From Rhodobacteraceae bacterium HTCC2150 (GTDB lineage Bacteria > Pseudomonadota > Alphaproteobacteria > Rhodobacterales > Rhodobacteraceae): a stretch of 64,000 nt of DNA. Position 1 is the stretch's first letter, and each line of letters begins with the position of its first letter. The stretch covers positions 1 to 64,000 of the forward strand of contig AAXZ01000002.1 in NCBI GenBank assembly GCA_000169395.1, written 5' to 3'. Positions 44,335 to 53,569 of the stretch are shown here, one piece after another. The translations under genes and the position numbers were made by a program. The notes under the pieces were generated by a model. It was not told the origin of the DNA, did no database searches, and worked only from the letters and a program-made list of their open reading frames with translations.

Positions 44335-45387
44335 ATGATTTTTTCCCGCTTCGTTCTTTCATTCGGTTTATTTATCGCCGCGTTCTTTGGCGCGATACTG
44401 GCCTATAAAATTGGCCTACCGATGCCCTTCATGATGGGCAGCTTGATATCGACAGCTACAATCATAACTATTTTCCCTAAGATATTCCCAGATAAATACG
44501 CTTTTGCACCTCGCCTTAGAACCGTAGTGTTAACCATCATCGGCGTCGCGATTGGCTCGCAAATCACCCCTGAAATCGTAACACGCGCACCAGAAATTGC
44601 GATCAGCCTGTTAGGCGTCGTTCTGTTTGTTCCAATTGCGCATTTTGTAAACTACATGATCCTGCGGCGACTTGCGGGCTACCCAAGATATGACGCCCTA
44701 TTTGCTGGCGCACCTGGCGGCTTTATTGAAAGCATCACTTTGGCCGAAGAATACGGTGCAGATGTGAAAAGGGTTGGTATTCAACATTTTCTGCGGGTCG
44801 TTTTTGTTATTTTTCTTGTTCCCCTCATTTTGACACTCTATTTGGGAAATCCCGTTGGCGTTGCACGTGCCGATGTTTTTGTGATCGATATGGTCCCGCC
44901 CGTCCAAATTGCCTTGATCGCGAACGTCGCATTGTTTGGCTTTCTTATTGCACGGGCATTAAAAATTCCCGCCGGAATGTTGATTGGTCCCTTAATCATT
45001 GCGGCCATAATATCCGGTTTCAATGGCCCCTCATTGGACGTTCCAACTTGGGTCGTTGCCTTCGGTCAGATCATCGTTGGAACATCATTAGGCATTCGTT
45101 TTCAGGGACTTAAAGGTAAACTACTTTTAAAGTCTGCATGGTGGTGTCTCGTCACCGTCAGCGCAACTTTGGTTTTGTCGGCAACGTTTTCCCAAATACT
45201 TTATGGCATAGGCGGTCAGTCATTTGAAACCTTGTTAATCAGTTTTGCCCCGGGCGGATTGACCGAAATGGGACTAATCGCGCTGTCTCTGTCCGCAAAT
45301 TCAGCGGTTGTTGTGTTCCACCACCTCGTGCGGATTATTATGACGGTTATGCAACTGACATTATTTATACGTTTTCGAGGAAATTAG
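44335..45387 (+). CDS. AbrB-type membrane protein
   Basis: A 350-residue integral membrane protein of the 'AbrB duplication' type (once misnamed ammonia monooxygenase). About ten spans are visible, in two repeats, each with a Gly-rich signature: APGGFIESITLAEEYGAD and APGGLTEMGLIALSLSANSA. The duplication fits two-fold transporter pseudo-symmetry. Substrate unknown. It follows DUF1638 after 42 nt and may be in the same transcript. Confidence 0.85.
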   Translation: MIFSRFVLSFGLFIAAFFGAILAYKIGLPMPFMMGSLISTATIITIFPKIFPDKYAFAPRLRTVVLTIIGVAIGSQITPEIVTRAPEIAISLLGVVLFVPIAHFVNYMILRRLAGYPRYDALFAGAPGGFIESITLAEEYGADVKRVGIQHFLRVVFVIFLVPLILTLYLGNPVGVARADVFVIDMVPPVQIALIANVALFGFLIARALKIPAGMLIGPLIIAAIISGFNGPSLDVPTWVVAFGQIIVGTSLGIRFQGLKGKLLLKSAWWCLVTVSATLVLSATFSQILYGIGGQSFETLLISFAPGGLTEMGLIALSLSANSAVVVFHHLVRIIMTVMQLTLFIRFRGN

Positions 45388-45394
45388 GCGGAAA

Positions 45395-45820
45395 TTACGC
45401 CTGTGCCGCCGCGGCAATTGCGCGAATACGTTCAATCATAGCCCTTAGACCGTTTGAACGTTGCGATGAAAGGTGATCATTCAATCCGAGGCGCGCCATT
45501 TCCGCCGGCGCATCAACAGCAGACACCTCAACCATTGTTAATCCGTTGTAAAGACTGTGCAATATCGCAATTAGTCCCTTTACGATCATCGCATCACTAT
45601 CGCCACCAAACCCAAAGACGGCTGTGGCCCCCTGCCCGTTCACTTCGGGCACCAACCAGACTTGGCTTGCGCAACCTTCGACTTTGGTTGTTGCAAGTTT
45701 TTGATCATCAGCCAAGGGAGGCATCGCGCGCCCCATATCAATGACGTGACCATAACGATCTTCCCAATCGTCCAAAAATTCAAACGTTTCTACCAGTTCT
45801 TCAAATTCAGCACTTGCCAT
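45395..45820 (-). CDS. sufE: SufE-family Fe-S sulfur-transfer protein
   Basis: SufE accepts sulfur from SufS. The 141 residues begin MASAEFEELVETFEFLDDWE (45820); longer upstream in-frame starts are not supported. Features are the YGHVIDMGRAMPPLADDQK segment and the active Cys in KVEGCASQVWLVPEVN (about 51), then the DAMIVKGLIAILHSLYNGLT helix. It is away from the suf operon, which is not present in the window. Confidence 0.9.
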   Translation of the reverse strand: MASAEFEELVETFEFLDDWEDRYGHVIDMGRAMPPLADDQKLATTKVEGCASQVWLVPEVNGQGATAVFGFGGDSDAMIVKGLIAILHSLYNGLTMVEVSAVDAPAEMARLGLNDHLSSQRSNGLRAMIERIRAIAAAAQA

Positions 45821-45986
45821 GGTATGACCTTTTCGATGTTTCGTTTCAAATAAGCCCCCCACGTGCCGCCGTCCACCCCATCTGGGCCTGCCTTGGATAA
45901 AAATTGCCCCAGCCTTACTTGTGTTATGGCTTTCCAACGCGCACGCTGTGCGATAACCTTACCAAAAGTACAACAAGGGTTACGGC

Positions 45987-46451
45987 ATGCTAAAACGCAT
46001 TTTTCTTTTGATCATGGTCGGTGTTTTGGTCACGTCTTGTGGGCGAATAAGCGAAAGCCGCATCAACCCATTCAACTGGTTTGGCAAAGATCGCAACGAA
46101 ACTATTCAAGTCATCGAAAAAGACGTCACCGATTTTCGCGATCTTATTGACCAAGTCACATCTCTTAAAGTTGAGCGTCAACCAGGTGGTGCGATCATCA
46201 AGGCACGCGGTCTGCCGCAAACCCAAGGATTTTGGGATGCCGAATTGGTGCCTTTGAACAAAGGCGAACCTGTCAAAGGAACGTTGTCGTTCGAATTTCG
46301 CGTAGCCGCACCACTGGATGATAATGACGCTGTAAACACACCGCAATCACGCGAAATAATCGTGGGTCTTTATGTATCGGATTTCAAACTTGATGGCGTA
46401 CGCCGCATTGAAATTATCGGCGCACAGAACCGTCGCAGTGTTCGGCGCTAA
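45987..46451 (+). CDS. lipoprotein, function unknown
   Basis: A 154-residue protein with a lipoprotein signal (MLKRIFLLIMVGVLVTSCGR, Cys18). The mature chain is beta-rich (LKVERQPGGAIIKARGLPQT, KGTLSFEFRVAAPLDDNDAV), with a highly basic end (GAQNRRSVRR). I know similar conserved hypotheticals in Rhodobacteraceae but no function. It is convergent with rnd and 50 nt from the sufE start region, transcribed away from it. Confidence 0.75.
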   Translation: MLKRIFLLIMVGVLVTSCGRISESRINPFNWFGKDRNETIQVIEKDVTDFRDLIDQVTSLKVERQPGGAIIKARGLPQTQGFWDAELVPLNKGEPVKGTLSFEFRVAAPLDDNDAVNTPQSREIIVGLYVSDFKLDGVRRIEIIGAQNRRSVRR

Positions 46452-46460
46452 TTTAATCCG

Positions 46461-47618
46461 CTAAAGTTTAACGGTAGAAACGGTTTTTCCGTTCGCCACC
46501 AATGCGATTTTACCCTCGCATAGTTGAATTGCCGCGTCGCCAAATACCTCGCCTCGCCATCCTTTAAGCAATGGCAGATCACGTTCGCCTGATGCAAGAC
46601 CATCCAGATCGGATGCATTGCAAATCAACTTTTGCGCCACGGCGTATTCTTCGGATTTAGCCTTAAGTAAAACCCGTAAAAGATCGGCTAAAGCCGCTGG
46701 AACCATCTGTTTATCACGCCCTTTTTCAGGACGTGGAATTTGATCGGCTGGCACATTTTCCGCACGTGCAATGGCCGTCAAGATACCCTCGGCGATATCG
46801 CCACGGCGGGCCTCGCGCAACAGCAAGCGCGAACGATTAAGATCATTCATGTCCTTGGGTTTGGTCGATGCCAATTCCACCAAGGCATCATCTTTAAACA
46901 CGCGATTGCGTGGCACGTTGCGTGACTGGGCATAAGTTTCGCGAAACGCGGCCAAGGTTACCACAGCAGCCATGAATTTACCCGAATTCGTACGCGTTTT
47001 CACGCGCTTCCAAGCATTAGCAGGCTCTACAATATAGGTAGAAGGCTCGGTCAAAACGCCCAATTCTTCGGTCACCCATTTTGTGCGTTTTGATTTTTCC
47101 AACTCTTTCGCCAGATATTCGTAAACCACGCGTAAATGCGTAACATCCGCTAGTGCATAGGTTTTTTGAGCATCCGACAAGGGACGGCGCGACCAGTCCG
47201 TAAAGCGTGATGATTTATCCACCGCTTCACGCGCAATTTTGCGCACCAACGTTTCATAGCCCACTTGATCGCCAAACCCACAAACCATGGCCGCAACTTG
47301 GGTGTCAAACAATGGGCTTGGAATAACACCCTCTTCGACAAAGAAGATCTCTAAATCTTGACGGGCCGCATGGAACACTTTGACCACATTTTCATCACGA
47401 AACAGATCATAAAGCGGGGCAAGCGACAGGCCTTTGGCCAAAGGATCAACCAAGACCGCATTGCTGTCGTCATCCCCAGGCATTGCCAATTGAACCAAAC
47501 AAAGTTTGGCGTAATACGTGCGTTCCCGCAAAAATTCCGTATCAACAGTAACATAGGGAAATTTCGCAGCCTGCGTACAGTATTCAGCCAGATCCTCGGT
47601 GGTGGTAATTGTTCTCAT
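46461..47618 (-). CDS. rnd: ribonuclease D
   Basis: A 3'-5' exoribonuclease used in tRNA 3' maturation. Starting MRTITTTEDLAEYCTQAAKF (47618), the DEDD nuclease domain shows VTVDTEFLRERTYYAKLC (Asp-x-Glu), VKVFHAARQDLEIFF (Asp) and QKTYALADVTHLRVVYEYL (Tyr/Asp). It is followed by the HRDC domains (LLREARRGDIAEGILTAIAR). 385 residues, as usual for the family. Confidence 0.94.
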   Translation of the reverse strand: MRTITTTEDLAEYCTQAAKFPYVTVDTEFLRERTYYAKLCLVQLAMPGDDDSNAVLVDPLAKGLSLAPLYDLFRDENVVKVFHAARQDLEIFFVEEGVIPSPLFDTQVAAMVCGFGDQVGYETLVRKIAREAVDKSSRFTDWSRRPLSDAQKTYALADVTHLRVVYEYLAKELEKSKRTKWVTEELGVLTEPSTYIVEPANAWKRVKTRTNSGKFMAAVVTLAAFRETYAQSRNVPRNRVFKDDALVELASTKPKDMNDLNRSRLLLREARRGDIAEGILTAIARAENVPADQIPRPEKGRDKQMVPAALADLLRVLLKAKSEEYAVAQKLICNASDLDGLASGERDLPLLKGWRGEVFGDAAIQLCEGKIALVANGKTVSTVKL

Positions 47619-47707
47619 AGTACCTGTCTTTTTGTTCTTATTGCGGAATACTCGTACCTTAGTATTGAAATGCGGCACGATTGGGAAGAGGCGAGAGAAT
47701 TAACCAC

Positions 47708-48304
47708 TTATTGTCCCAGAAAAATCGGTGTCTTGTCGCCGACAGCGAACCGACGCAAAACAGCTGGATAAAGGATATGTTCCTGTTCCAAGACCCGTGC
47801 GGCCAATGTATCAGCACTATCGCCTTTCAAAATTGGCACAATCGATTGCCCCAACATCGGTCCTTCGTCGAGTTCGGGCGTGACTTCATGTACGGAACAG
47901 CCTGCCGTCTTGTCGCCTGCTTCTAAAGCTCGGGCATGGGTGTTTAGCCCGCGGTATTTAGGCAGCAATGATGGATGAATGTTCAACATTCGCCCCGACC
48001 ATTGATCAATGAAGTACGATGTTAAAACACGCATAAAGCCCGCCAAACAGATCAGATCGATGTTTGCATTGTTCAAAGGTGCGGCCAGTGCCGCCTCAAA
48101 CGCGGCGCGATCTTTACCAAATGGTCGGTGATCCACAACCGCAGTAGCAATTCCCATGTTGGCAGCCTTAACCAAACCACCAGCATCCGCGCGATTAGAC
48201 AAAACAAGCGCAGGACGCGCACCATGATCGTCAGTCATCGATTTGACCAATGACACCATGTTACTGCCGCCACCTGAAATGAATATCGCCGTATTTTTCG
48301 TCAT
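47708..48304 (-). CDS. purN: phosphoribosylglycinamide formyltransferase
   Basis: PurN formylates GAR with 10-formyl-THF. From MTKNTAIFISGGGSNMVSLV (48304) the 198-residue protein has the phosphate loop ISGGGSN, LICLAGFMRVLTSYFIDQW, the active-site Asn/His in MLNIHPSLLPKYRGL and the Asp in VHEVTPELDEGPMLGQ. It starts 10 nt after purM. Confidence 0.95.
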   Translation of the reverse strand: MTKNTAIFISGGGSNMVSLVKSMTDDHGARPALVLSNRADAGGLVKAANMGIATAVVDHRPFGKDRAAFEAALAAPLNNANIDLICLAGFMRVLTSYFIDQWSGRMLNIHPSLLPKYRGLNTHARALEAGDKTAGCSVHEVTPELDEGPMLGQSIVPILKGDSADTLAARVLEQEHILYPAVLRRFAVGDKTPIFLGQ

Positions 48305-48314
48305 TCGTTTTTGG

Positions 48315-49361
48315 TCACACCAGTTTGCCGGAATAAGCAACACCAGGCGTGTCAGTCACGTGACCAAGGCGCAAAACAGTTTCACCCTCACCTTGCAAAA
48401 GCGTTACCAAATCATCAGCGCGCACCGCATCCACCGCCAAAACCATGCCAACGCCTGCGTTAAAGGTTTTTAGCAACTCGGATTGTTCAAGTTCAGCAAC
48501 CTCTACCAACCATTTAAACACTGGCGGCAGATCCCATGCAGAAAGGTCAACAGCCACGCCCATACCATCGGGCAGCACCCGCGGAATATTCTCTGTTAGG
48601 CCACCGCCTGTGATATGCGCCAGCGCATGTACGCCACCTGCACGGATCGCCGCCAAGCACTGCGTCACATAAAGGCGCGTGGGCGCCAATAGATGCGTGC
48701 CCAGACTTTCGGTGCCAAAGGGGGCTGGATCATCCCAAGACAAACCTGAACGTTCCACAATGCGGCGCACCAAAGAATATCCGTTTGAATGCACACCGTT
48801 TGAGGCCAGACCCAGCAATACGTCACCAACCTGAACATCCGCAGGCAAATGTGCGCCGCGTTCCATGGCGCCCACAGAAAAGCCTGCTAGGTCGAAATCA
48901 CCACCGTGATACATACCTGGCATTTCAGCCGTTTCCCCACCGATCAATGCACAACCAGATGCCTTACATCCCGCAGCGATACCTTCGATGATTGTCGCGG
49001 CGGCCTCAATTTCCAACTTGCCTGTGGCAAAATAATCTAGGAAAAACAAAGGCTCGGCACCCTGACAAACCAAATCGTTCACACACATCGCCACCAAATC
49101 CACACCAATCGTGTCAAAGTTTCCGGTATCAATGGCAATCCGTAGCTTCGTGCCAACACCGTCAGTTGCGCCAACTAGGATGGGATCCGTGAAACCCGCG
49201 CCTTTAAGGTCAAACAGTGCACCAAAACCGCCGAGGCCAGACATGACACCTGATCGCTTGGTCGAGGCAGCAGCAGGTTTGATCCGATCAACAAGCGCAT
49301 TGCCCGCATCAATATCAACGCCAGCGGCGGCATAGGTCAGGGGGGACTTGTTGGCAGACAT
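48315..49361 (-). CDS. purM: AIR synthetase
   Basis: PurM cyclises FGAM to AIR. From [20 protein letters not shown] (49361), the 348-residue protein shows the ATP-binding [56 protein letters not shown] and [20 protein letters not shown]. Operon purM-purN. Confidence 0.96.
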   Translation of the reverse strand: MSANKSPLTYAAAGVDIDAGNALVDRIKPAAASTKRSGVMSGLGGFGALFDLKGAGFTDPILVGATDGVGTKLRIAIDTGNFDTIGVDLVAMCVNDLVCQGAEPLFFLDYFATGKLEIEAAATIIEGIAAGCKASGCALIGGETAEMPGMYHGGDFDLAGFSVGAMERGAHLPADVQVGDVLLGLASNGVHSNGYSLVRRIVERSGLSWDDPAPFGTESLGTHLLAPTRLYVTQCLAAIRAGGVHALAHITGGGLTENIPRVLPDGMGVAVDLSAWDLPPVFKWLVEVAELEQSELLKTFNAGVGMVLAVDAVRADDLVTLLQGEGETVLRLGHVTDTPGVAYSGKLV

Positions 49362-49477
49362 GGCACACTCCGATATGTTTAATTGCGCCTGCTTTATAAC
49401 AACCATTTGGCAAAGGAAACCTGCGGCATTCTGGTTTAATCATTGCAGCCGAGATTTCCGCCCCCTAGGGTCGGTTC

Positions 49478-50392
49478 ATGACCCAAGATCGCCCCCTTTT
49501 AGGCATCGCTTTGATGACCGGTTTCTGTGTGCTTGCCCCCATTGGTGATGCTTTGGCAAAACTGTTGGTCGTGGGCATCCCGCTTTTACAACTTCTGCTC
49601 GCGCGTTTTGTCATTCAGGCCGTAATCCTATTGCCGATCGTGGCTGGTACACGGCAATCTTTTAGGATGTCAAAACGCATCTTTTGGTTGATGGCATTGC
49701 GCACTGGCCTGCATATTCTGGGGATCGCAATGATGTTTGGATCCTTGCGCTTTTTGCCGTTAGCCGATGCTGTCGCCATCGCCTTTGTCATGCCTTTCAT
49801 CATGTTATTGCTGGGAAAATACGTGTTGGGCGAACAAGTTGGGCGGTTTCGCTTGATGGCTTGTGTGGTGGGCTTTGGTGGCACTTTACTGGTCATTCAA
49901 CCCAGTTTCGCCGATGTGGGTGCCCCTGCCCTTTTGCCATTGGGTGTGGCTGTGGTTTTTGCCTTATTCATGCTGGTGACACGCCAAGTTGCCAAGGACA
50001 TTGGCGCGATACATTTGCAAGCCGTCAGCGGTGTTTTGGCCAGTATAGCACTGGGTGTGCTTGCCTATTTTACCTTTGACGGATCGGTATATGACCTGAC
50101 TTTGGTGTGGCCGAACACCAAAACAACGCTGTTGTTGCTGCTGATTGGCGCGGTCGGCACCTGCGCGCATTTGCTGATGACGTGGTCGTTGCGATACGCC
50201 CCTTCGGCCACGCTCGCCCCCATGCAATACATCGAAATCCCTGTGGCGACCTTCGTTGGTTGGCTGCTTTTCAGCGATTTGCCCAATGGTTTGGCGGCAA
50301 TTGGAATCACTATCACCGTCATTGCAGGGCTGACCGTCGTTTTCCGCGAACAAATGTTAACCAAGCGCGATAAAACGTCGATCACCGCTTGA
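49478..50392 (+). CDS. DMT-superfamily (EamA) transporter
   Basis: A 304-residue protein with ten membrane spans in two EamA repeats (for example LGIALMTGFCVLAPIGDALA, LPLADAVAIAFVMPFIMLLL and SATLAPMQYIEIPVATFVGW, the last two being the conserved EamA end segments). Exporter of metabolites; substrate unknown. Divergent from purM. Confidence 0.88.
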   Translation: MTQDRPLLGIALMTGFCVLAPIGDALAKLLVVGIPLLQLLLARFVIQAVILLPIVAGTRQSFRMSKRIFWLMALRTGLHILGIAMMFGSLRFLPLADAVAIAFVMPFIMLLLGKYVLGEQVGRFRLMACVVGFGGTLLVIQPSFADVGAPALLPLGVAVVFALFMLVTRQVAKDIGAIHLQAVSGVLASIALGVLAYFTFDGSVYDLTLVWPNTKTTLLLLLIGAVGTCAHLLMTWSLRYAPSATLAPMQYIEIPVATFVGWLLFSDLPNGLAAIGITITVIAGLTVVFREQMLTKRDKTSITA

Positions 50393-50431
50393 CCGTCATT
50401 CAGCCATTGGATAGGCAAATAATCATACTGG

Positions 50432-50508
50432 GGGCCTGTAGCTCAGTTGGTTAGAGCAGAGCGCTCATAACGCTTTGGTCGCAGGTTCGAGTCCTGCCGG
50501 GCCTACCA
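50432..50508 (+). tRNA. tRNA with CAU anticodon (probably Ile2)
   Basis: Cloverleaf of 77 nt including encoded CCA. The acceptor is GGGCCTG/CGGGCCT, the D loop has AGCTCAGTTGGTTAGAGC, the anticodon arm GAGCG-CTCATAA-CGCTT gives CAU, and the T arm GCAGG-TTCGAGT-CCTGC is complete. By eye it resembles tRNA-Ile2 (CAU modified to lysidine) more than elongator Met, but the class needs a model-based call. Confidence 0.93.
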
Positions 50509-50537
50509 ATTTCAATCGAGTGTGTCGTTTAAACGAT

Positions 50538-51512
50538 TCAACGAGTTTCACCCAACAACTCCTCAATAATCCGACGTGGAATCATCAGATCGGCCAACGC
50601 TTTGTGAATGGCCTCGTCGGCCTCGCTTAGGTGCTTGTTGCCGACACTAAAGTTCATGAAATCATGAGACAGGTCGATGGCCATGTAGAATTTGCGCCCT
50701 TTGAATGCCGCCCCGATGTATTTCTTGGACTTTTGGTATTCCGCCGAAAACGCCACCAATTTTGGTGGAAAACTTGGCAATAGATGTGTCTTGGCGCGTT
50801 CAAGATCGTCTGTATAGACCTCAAACATTTCCTCAAGCGCCACATCGGCCAAATCAAATCGGTGCTCTGGGCGGTTATTTCGGGTGGCCCAGCGGTATAC
50901 CTTGTTCATGGTCTTGCCAAAATCTGGATAGAACACGATTGTCGGCATATCGATGACGGTTTCAATTTCCAAAATAATGCCACTGAACAGCGTCGAACGC
51001 GTGCGATCCCCGTCACTGTCGGTTCGTACATCATAAAACGAGGCTTTGGTCAGGCTGTAATTGGTGTCACGCCACCTGCCAGTGATACTGGGCCCGTAAT
51101 TATGTTCATCAGCGTCAGGAATAATGTTCAGCAGCTTTAATTCATCTACGGCAAAACCCGTTTCTGGTTTGCCCTCGCTGTAAACATTGTCCTCAAAGAA
51201 ATTCCCCAGAATGGGTCGGATTGTACTCGTGATCTCGCGTTGTACCTTGCCAACCCGTGATAAAAACAAAAGCAGACACACAACAAAACCGATAAAGATC
51301 GGAAAAATCACAACAAAAGGATCAATCTTAGCCGCCTGCCAGCAAAGAAAAATCGTAATTGCAATGACAATGTAAATCCGTTTTTTGCTGCGTTTAATTG
51401 CGGCTTGGCGTTCGACTTCTTTTTCACGCAAAAAGGGTGCAATTTTGGCGTCATAGACTTGGGCAAAGCCCTTTTCATATTCTTCGCGTTCGGTAAAGCT
51501 GAACTCTGCCAT
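50538..51512 (-). CDS. DUF3137 membrane protein
   Basis: A 324-residue protein with an N-terminal charged helix, two adjacent membrane spans (IYIVIAITIFLCWQAAKI and VVIFPIFIGFVVCLLLFLS, about 46-85), and a cytoplasmic domain containing the typical DUF3137 segments IIPDADEHNYGPSITGRWRD and TLFSGIILEIE. Function unknown. Confidence 0.83.
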   Translation of the reverse strand: MAEFSFTEREEYEKGFAQVYDAKIAPFLREKEVERQAAIKRSKKRIYIVIAITIFLCWQAAKIDPFVVIFPIFIGFVVCLLLFLSRVGKVQREITSTIRPILGNFFEDNVYSEGKPETGFAVDELKLLNIIPDADEHNYGPSITGRWRDTNYSLTKASFYDVRTDSDGDRTRSTLFSGIILEIETVIDMPTIVFYPDFGKTMNKVYRWATRNNRPEHRFDLADVALEEMFEVYTDDLERAKTHLLPSFPPKLVAFSAEYQKSKKYIGAAFKGRKFYMAIDLSHDFMNFSVGNKHLSEADEAIHKALADLMIPRRIIEELLGETR

Positions 51513-51566
51513 TGATCGCCCTTTGTTTATTTAAGCTATGTCAAACAGGTAGTTAGGGTGGAAAAG

Positions 51567-51884
51567 CTATCCGCAAAAATCAGAAACGTTTTCCGATTTC
51601 ATCCAACCCACTGCACCGCTGTTCCACAAAATATCCTGGGTTTCGTCATGTTGAACCCACGTCCAATTTTCCGCCTGAACCGGCGCCAAGTCTTGATCTG
51701 GATAAAACACAATGTCGCCAGCCGGTACGTCGCGAATGATCTGAGATGTCTCATCTGGTTCAGCATAAAGTGGTGCGCTGACACCGCCCTTTTCCGTCGC
51801 AACAATCTCACATCCAATCGTGGCCAATGCTGGTTGTCCAAACGTTAACAATCCAGCCGCGCAAAATATCAAAAAACGATACAT
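51567..51884 (-). CDS. secreted SH3-like protein
   Basis: About 105 residues from MYRFLIFCAAGLLTFGQPAL, a signal peptide cleaved near ALA-TIG. The mature protein has the bacterial SH3 pattern: APLYAEPDETSQIIRDVPAG (knockoff-type LYAEPD), then VQAENWTWVQHDE and GAVGWMKSENVSDFCG. Two cysteines (CEIV and DFCG) may form a disulfide. Likely periplasmic, cell-wall associated. No partner is visible. Confidence 0.75.
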   Translation of the reverse strand: MYRFLIFCAAGLLTFGQPALATIGCEIVATEKGGVSAPLYAEPDETSQIIRDVPAGDIVFYPDQDLAPVQAENWTWVQHDETQDILWNSGAVGWMKSENVSDFCG

Positions 51885-51933
51885 ATTCAAAAACATCCCA
51901 TTTGTTTATTTGTTAGATTTCGCCCATTTGCGA

Positions 51934-52146
51934 TCATTTCTTCTTTCGGGCGGCGTAAAAACAAGCGAAGCTGATCAACCACGGAACTACAGCCAACGTT
52001 AGAAATTCCATGCTCAGGAAATCCAACGGATTGAAGCCGCTCGATGAACTGTTAGAAAATGCTTTGGCCAATGCGATGATATAAAGCCAAACCAAAATCG
52101 GTGCAAAAAATGTGATTGCTGCGACTACATACAAAAATTTCTTCAT
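51934..52146 (-). CDS. 70-residue membrane protein
   Basis: MKKFLYVVAAITFFAPILVW and FLTLAVVPWLISFACFYAAR are two membrane spans separated by a short Ser-rich loop. Basic ends. The ATG has AAG-rich upstream sequence but only a weak ribosome site. Function unknown; could be a paralogue-type component of the local small-protein group. Confidence 0.6.
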   Translation of the reverse strand: MKKFLYVVAAITFFAPILVWLYIIALAKAFSNSSSSGFNPLDFLSMEFLTLAVVPWLISFACFYAARKKK

Positions 52147-52210
52147 ACGTTAAGCATATCTGCCTCTTTTGATGCGTCAAGCCTGATTGGGATAACACGC
52201 CTCGGCGCCC

Positions 52211-53530
52211 TTATTCGTCACGCCGCCTTGCAATGACCAGCTCTGCCTTCAGGCCGCCCAGGGTTTCGCTATCGCTCAGCAACAAAACTCCGCCATGGGT
52301 ACGCGCAATATCGGCCACAATAGACAGGCCCAAGCCCACCCCCGGCCCCTTGTTTTGATTTCTTGCTTCATCAAGGCGTATGAAAGGCCGCATGGCCGTT
52401 TCACGATCGTTTTTGGGTATCCCGGGTCCGTTATCCTCAACGATATACGTTAAGCTGCGTTCACTTAGGGAGACGGACAGTGAAATCTCATCCGCAAAAC
52501 GTGCGGCATTTCCAATCAAGTTTCCAAGTGCACGTGCAACAGCAATAGGTCTTAGATCGACCAATTGCTCTTTGCTGGCTTCGGACAATGAAACAACTTG
52601 TTGCAGTTTCTGAGCATTTTCTACGGCCGTTTTTGCCAAATCATTGGGGTTGATCGCGCTTGTTTTTTCAAGGGCATCACCACGGGCGTAATCCAAAAAT
52701 GTATCCAACAGGCGTTCCATATCTTCTACATCGCGCACCATTGCGCCTGCCTCTGTATCGTCAGACATCGACAAAGCCAGACGCAATCGCGTCAGTGGCG
52801 TACGTAAATCATGGCTTACGCCGGACAACATCAAGGTTCTTTGTTCAATTTGTCTTTCAATTCGGTTCCGCATGTCTAAGAATGCGTCTCCAGCCGCGCG
52901 CACCTCGATGGCACCCGTGGGATGATAATCAACGACCTGCCCTTTACCAAACGCCTCGGCAGCACGCGCCATCCGTCGAATGGGACGCAGTTGATTTCTT
53001 AAAAATGCAAATGATATCAATGTGGTAACAATCCCAACAAAAATCATAAGCACCAACAATTGATGTGGATTTGAAACAGACACCCGATCACGCGGAACAC
53101 CCACGATCAACGGGCCAATTGGACTGCGAACAGCAAAAGTGACAACCTTGGTACTGGTTTTTAGATCGACCCATTGAACGTTTGGCACATAAACGTTCAA
53201 TGCAGAAATGACTGTAATTCCGGAAACATCCCACCAATTTTGTTGATTTCCATTGTCCGCCATATCCGACATTGGACGCACGTTAAGTTGCAATCTTTCC
53301 TGAGCATTTTGAATGGGTTTTAATGAGCTGTTCTCCGCGACTTCATTTAAAAGAAAATTAACATCCAAAGCGACGCTAGAAACCATTTGCCGCGTGACGC
53401 CTTCAAAATTTCGTTGCACAAAGACAATTGTGACCACGATTTGAACGACTAAAACCGGCACCAATAGAATCAAGGCGGCGCGCCCATACAGGCTTCGCGG
53501 TAGAAAGTTTTTGATACGTTTAGCAATCAT
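52211..53530 (-). CDS. EnvZ-like sensor histidine kinase
   Basis: A 439-residue kinase: span near 18-35 (ALILLVPVLVVQIVVTIVFV), a periplasmic loop, second span near 160-178, HAMP (LRPIRRMARAAEAFGKGQVV), H box SGVSHDLRTPLTRLRLALSM, N box and G boxes DNGPGIPKND, GVGLGLSIVADIARTHGG. The class usually pairs with an OmpR-type regulator, but none is adjacent on either side: a small membrane-protein gene lies downstream and an MBL gene lies divergent upstream. It may be an orphan or pair in trans. Confidence 0.88.
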   Translation of the reverse strand: MIAKRIKNFLPRSLYGRAALILLVPVLVVQIVVTIVFVQRNFEGVTRQMVSSVALDVNFLLNEVAENSSLKPIQNAQERLQLNVRPMSDMADNGNQQNWWDVSGITVISALNVYVPNVQWVDLKTSTKVVTFAVRSPIGPLIVGVPRDRVSVSNPHQLLVLMIFVGIVTTLISFAFLRNQLRPIRRMARAAEAFGKGQVVDYHPTGAIEVRAAGDAFLDMRNRIERQIEQRTLMLSGVSHDLRTPLTRLRLALSMSDDTEAGAMVRDVEDMERLLDTFLDYARGDALEKTSAINPNDLAKTAVENAQKLQQVVSLSEASKEQLVDLRPIAVARALGNLIGNAARFADEISLSVSLSERSLTYIVEDNGPGIPKNDRETAMRPFIRLDEARNQNKGPGVGLGLSIVADIARTHGGVLLLSDSETLGGLKAELVIARRRDE

Positions 53531-53569
53531 ACCGTAACTTAGGGGCGGATTGATCCAGAGGAAAGTGAA

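Noticed and set aside
50432-50508. Elongator or initiator tRNA-Met
   Set aside because: The body looks more like tRNA-Ile2, but the CAU anticodon alone cannot settle it, so the entry says CAU with Ile2 as probable.
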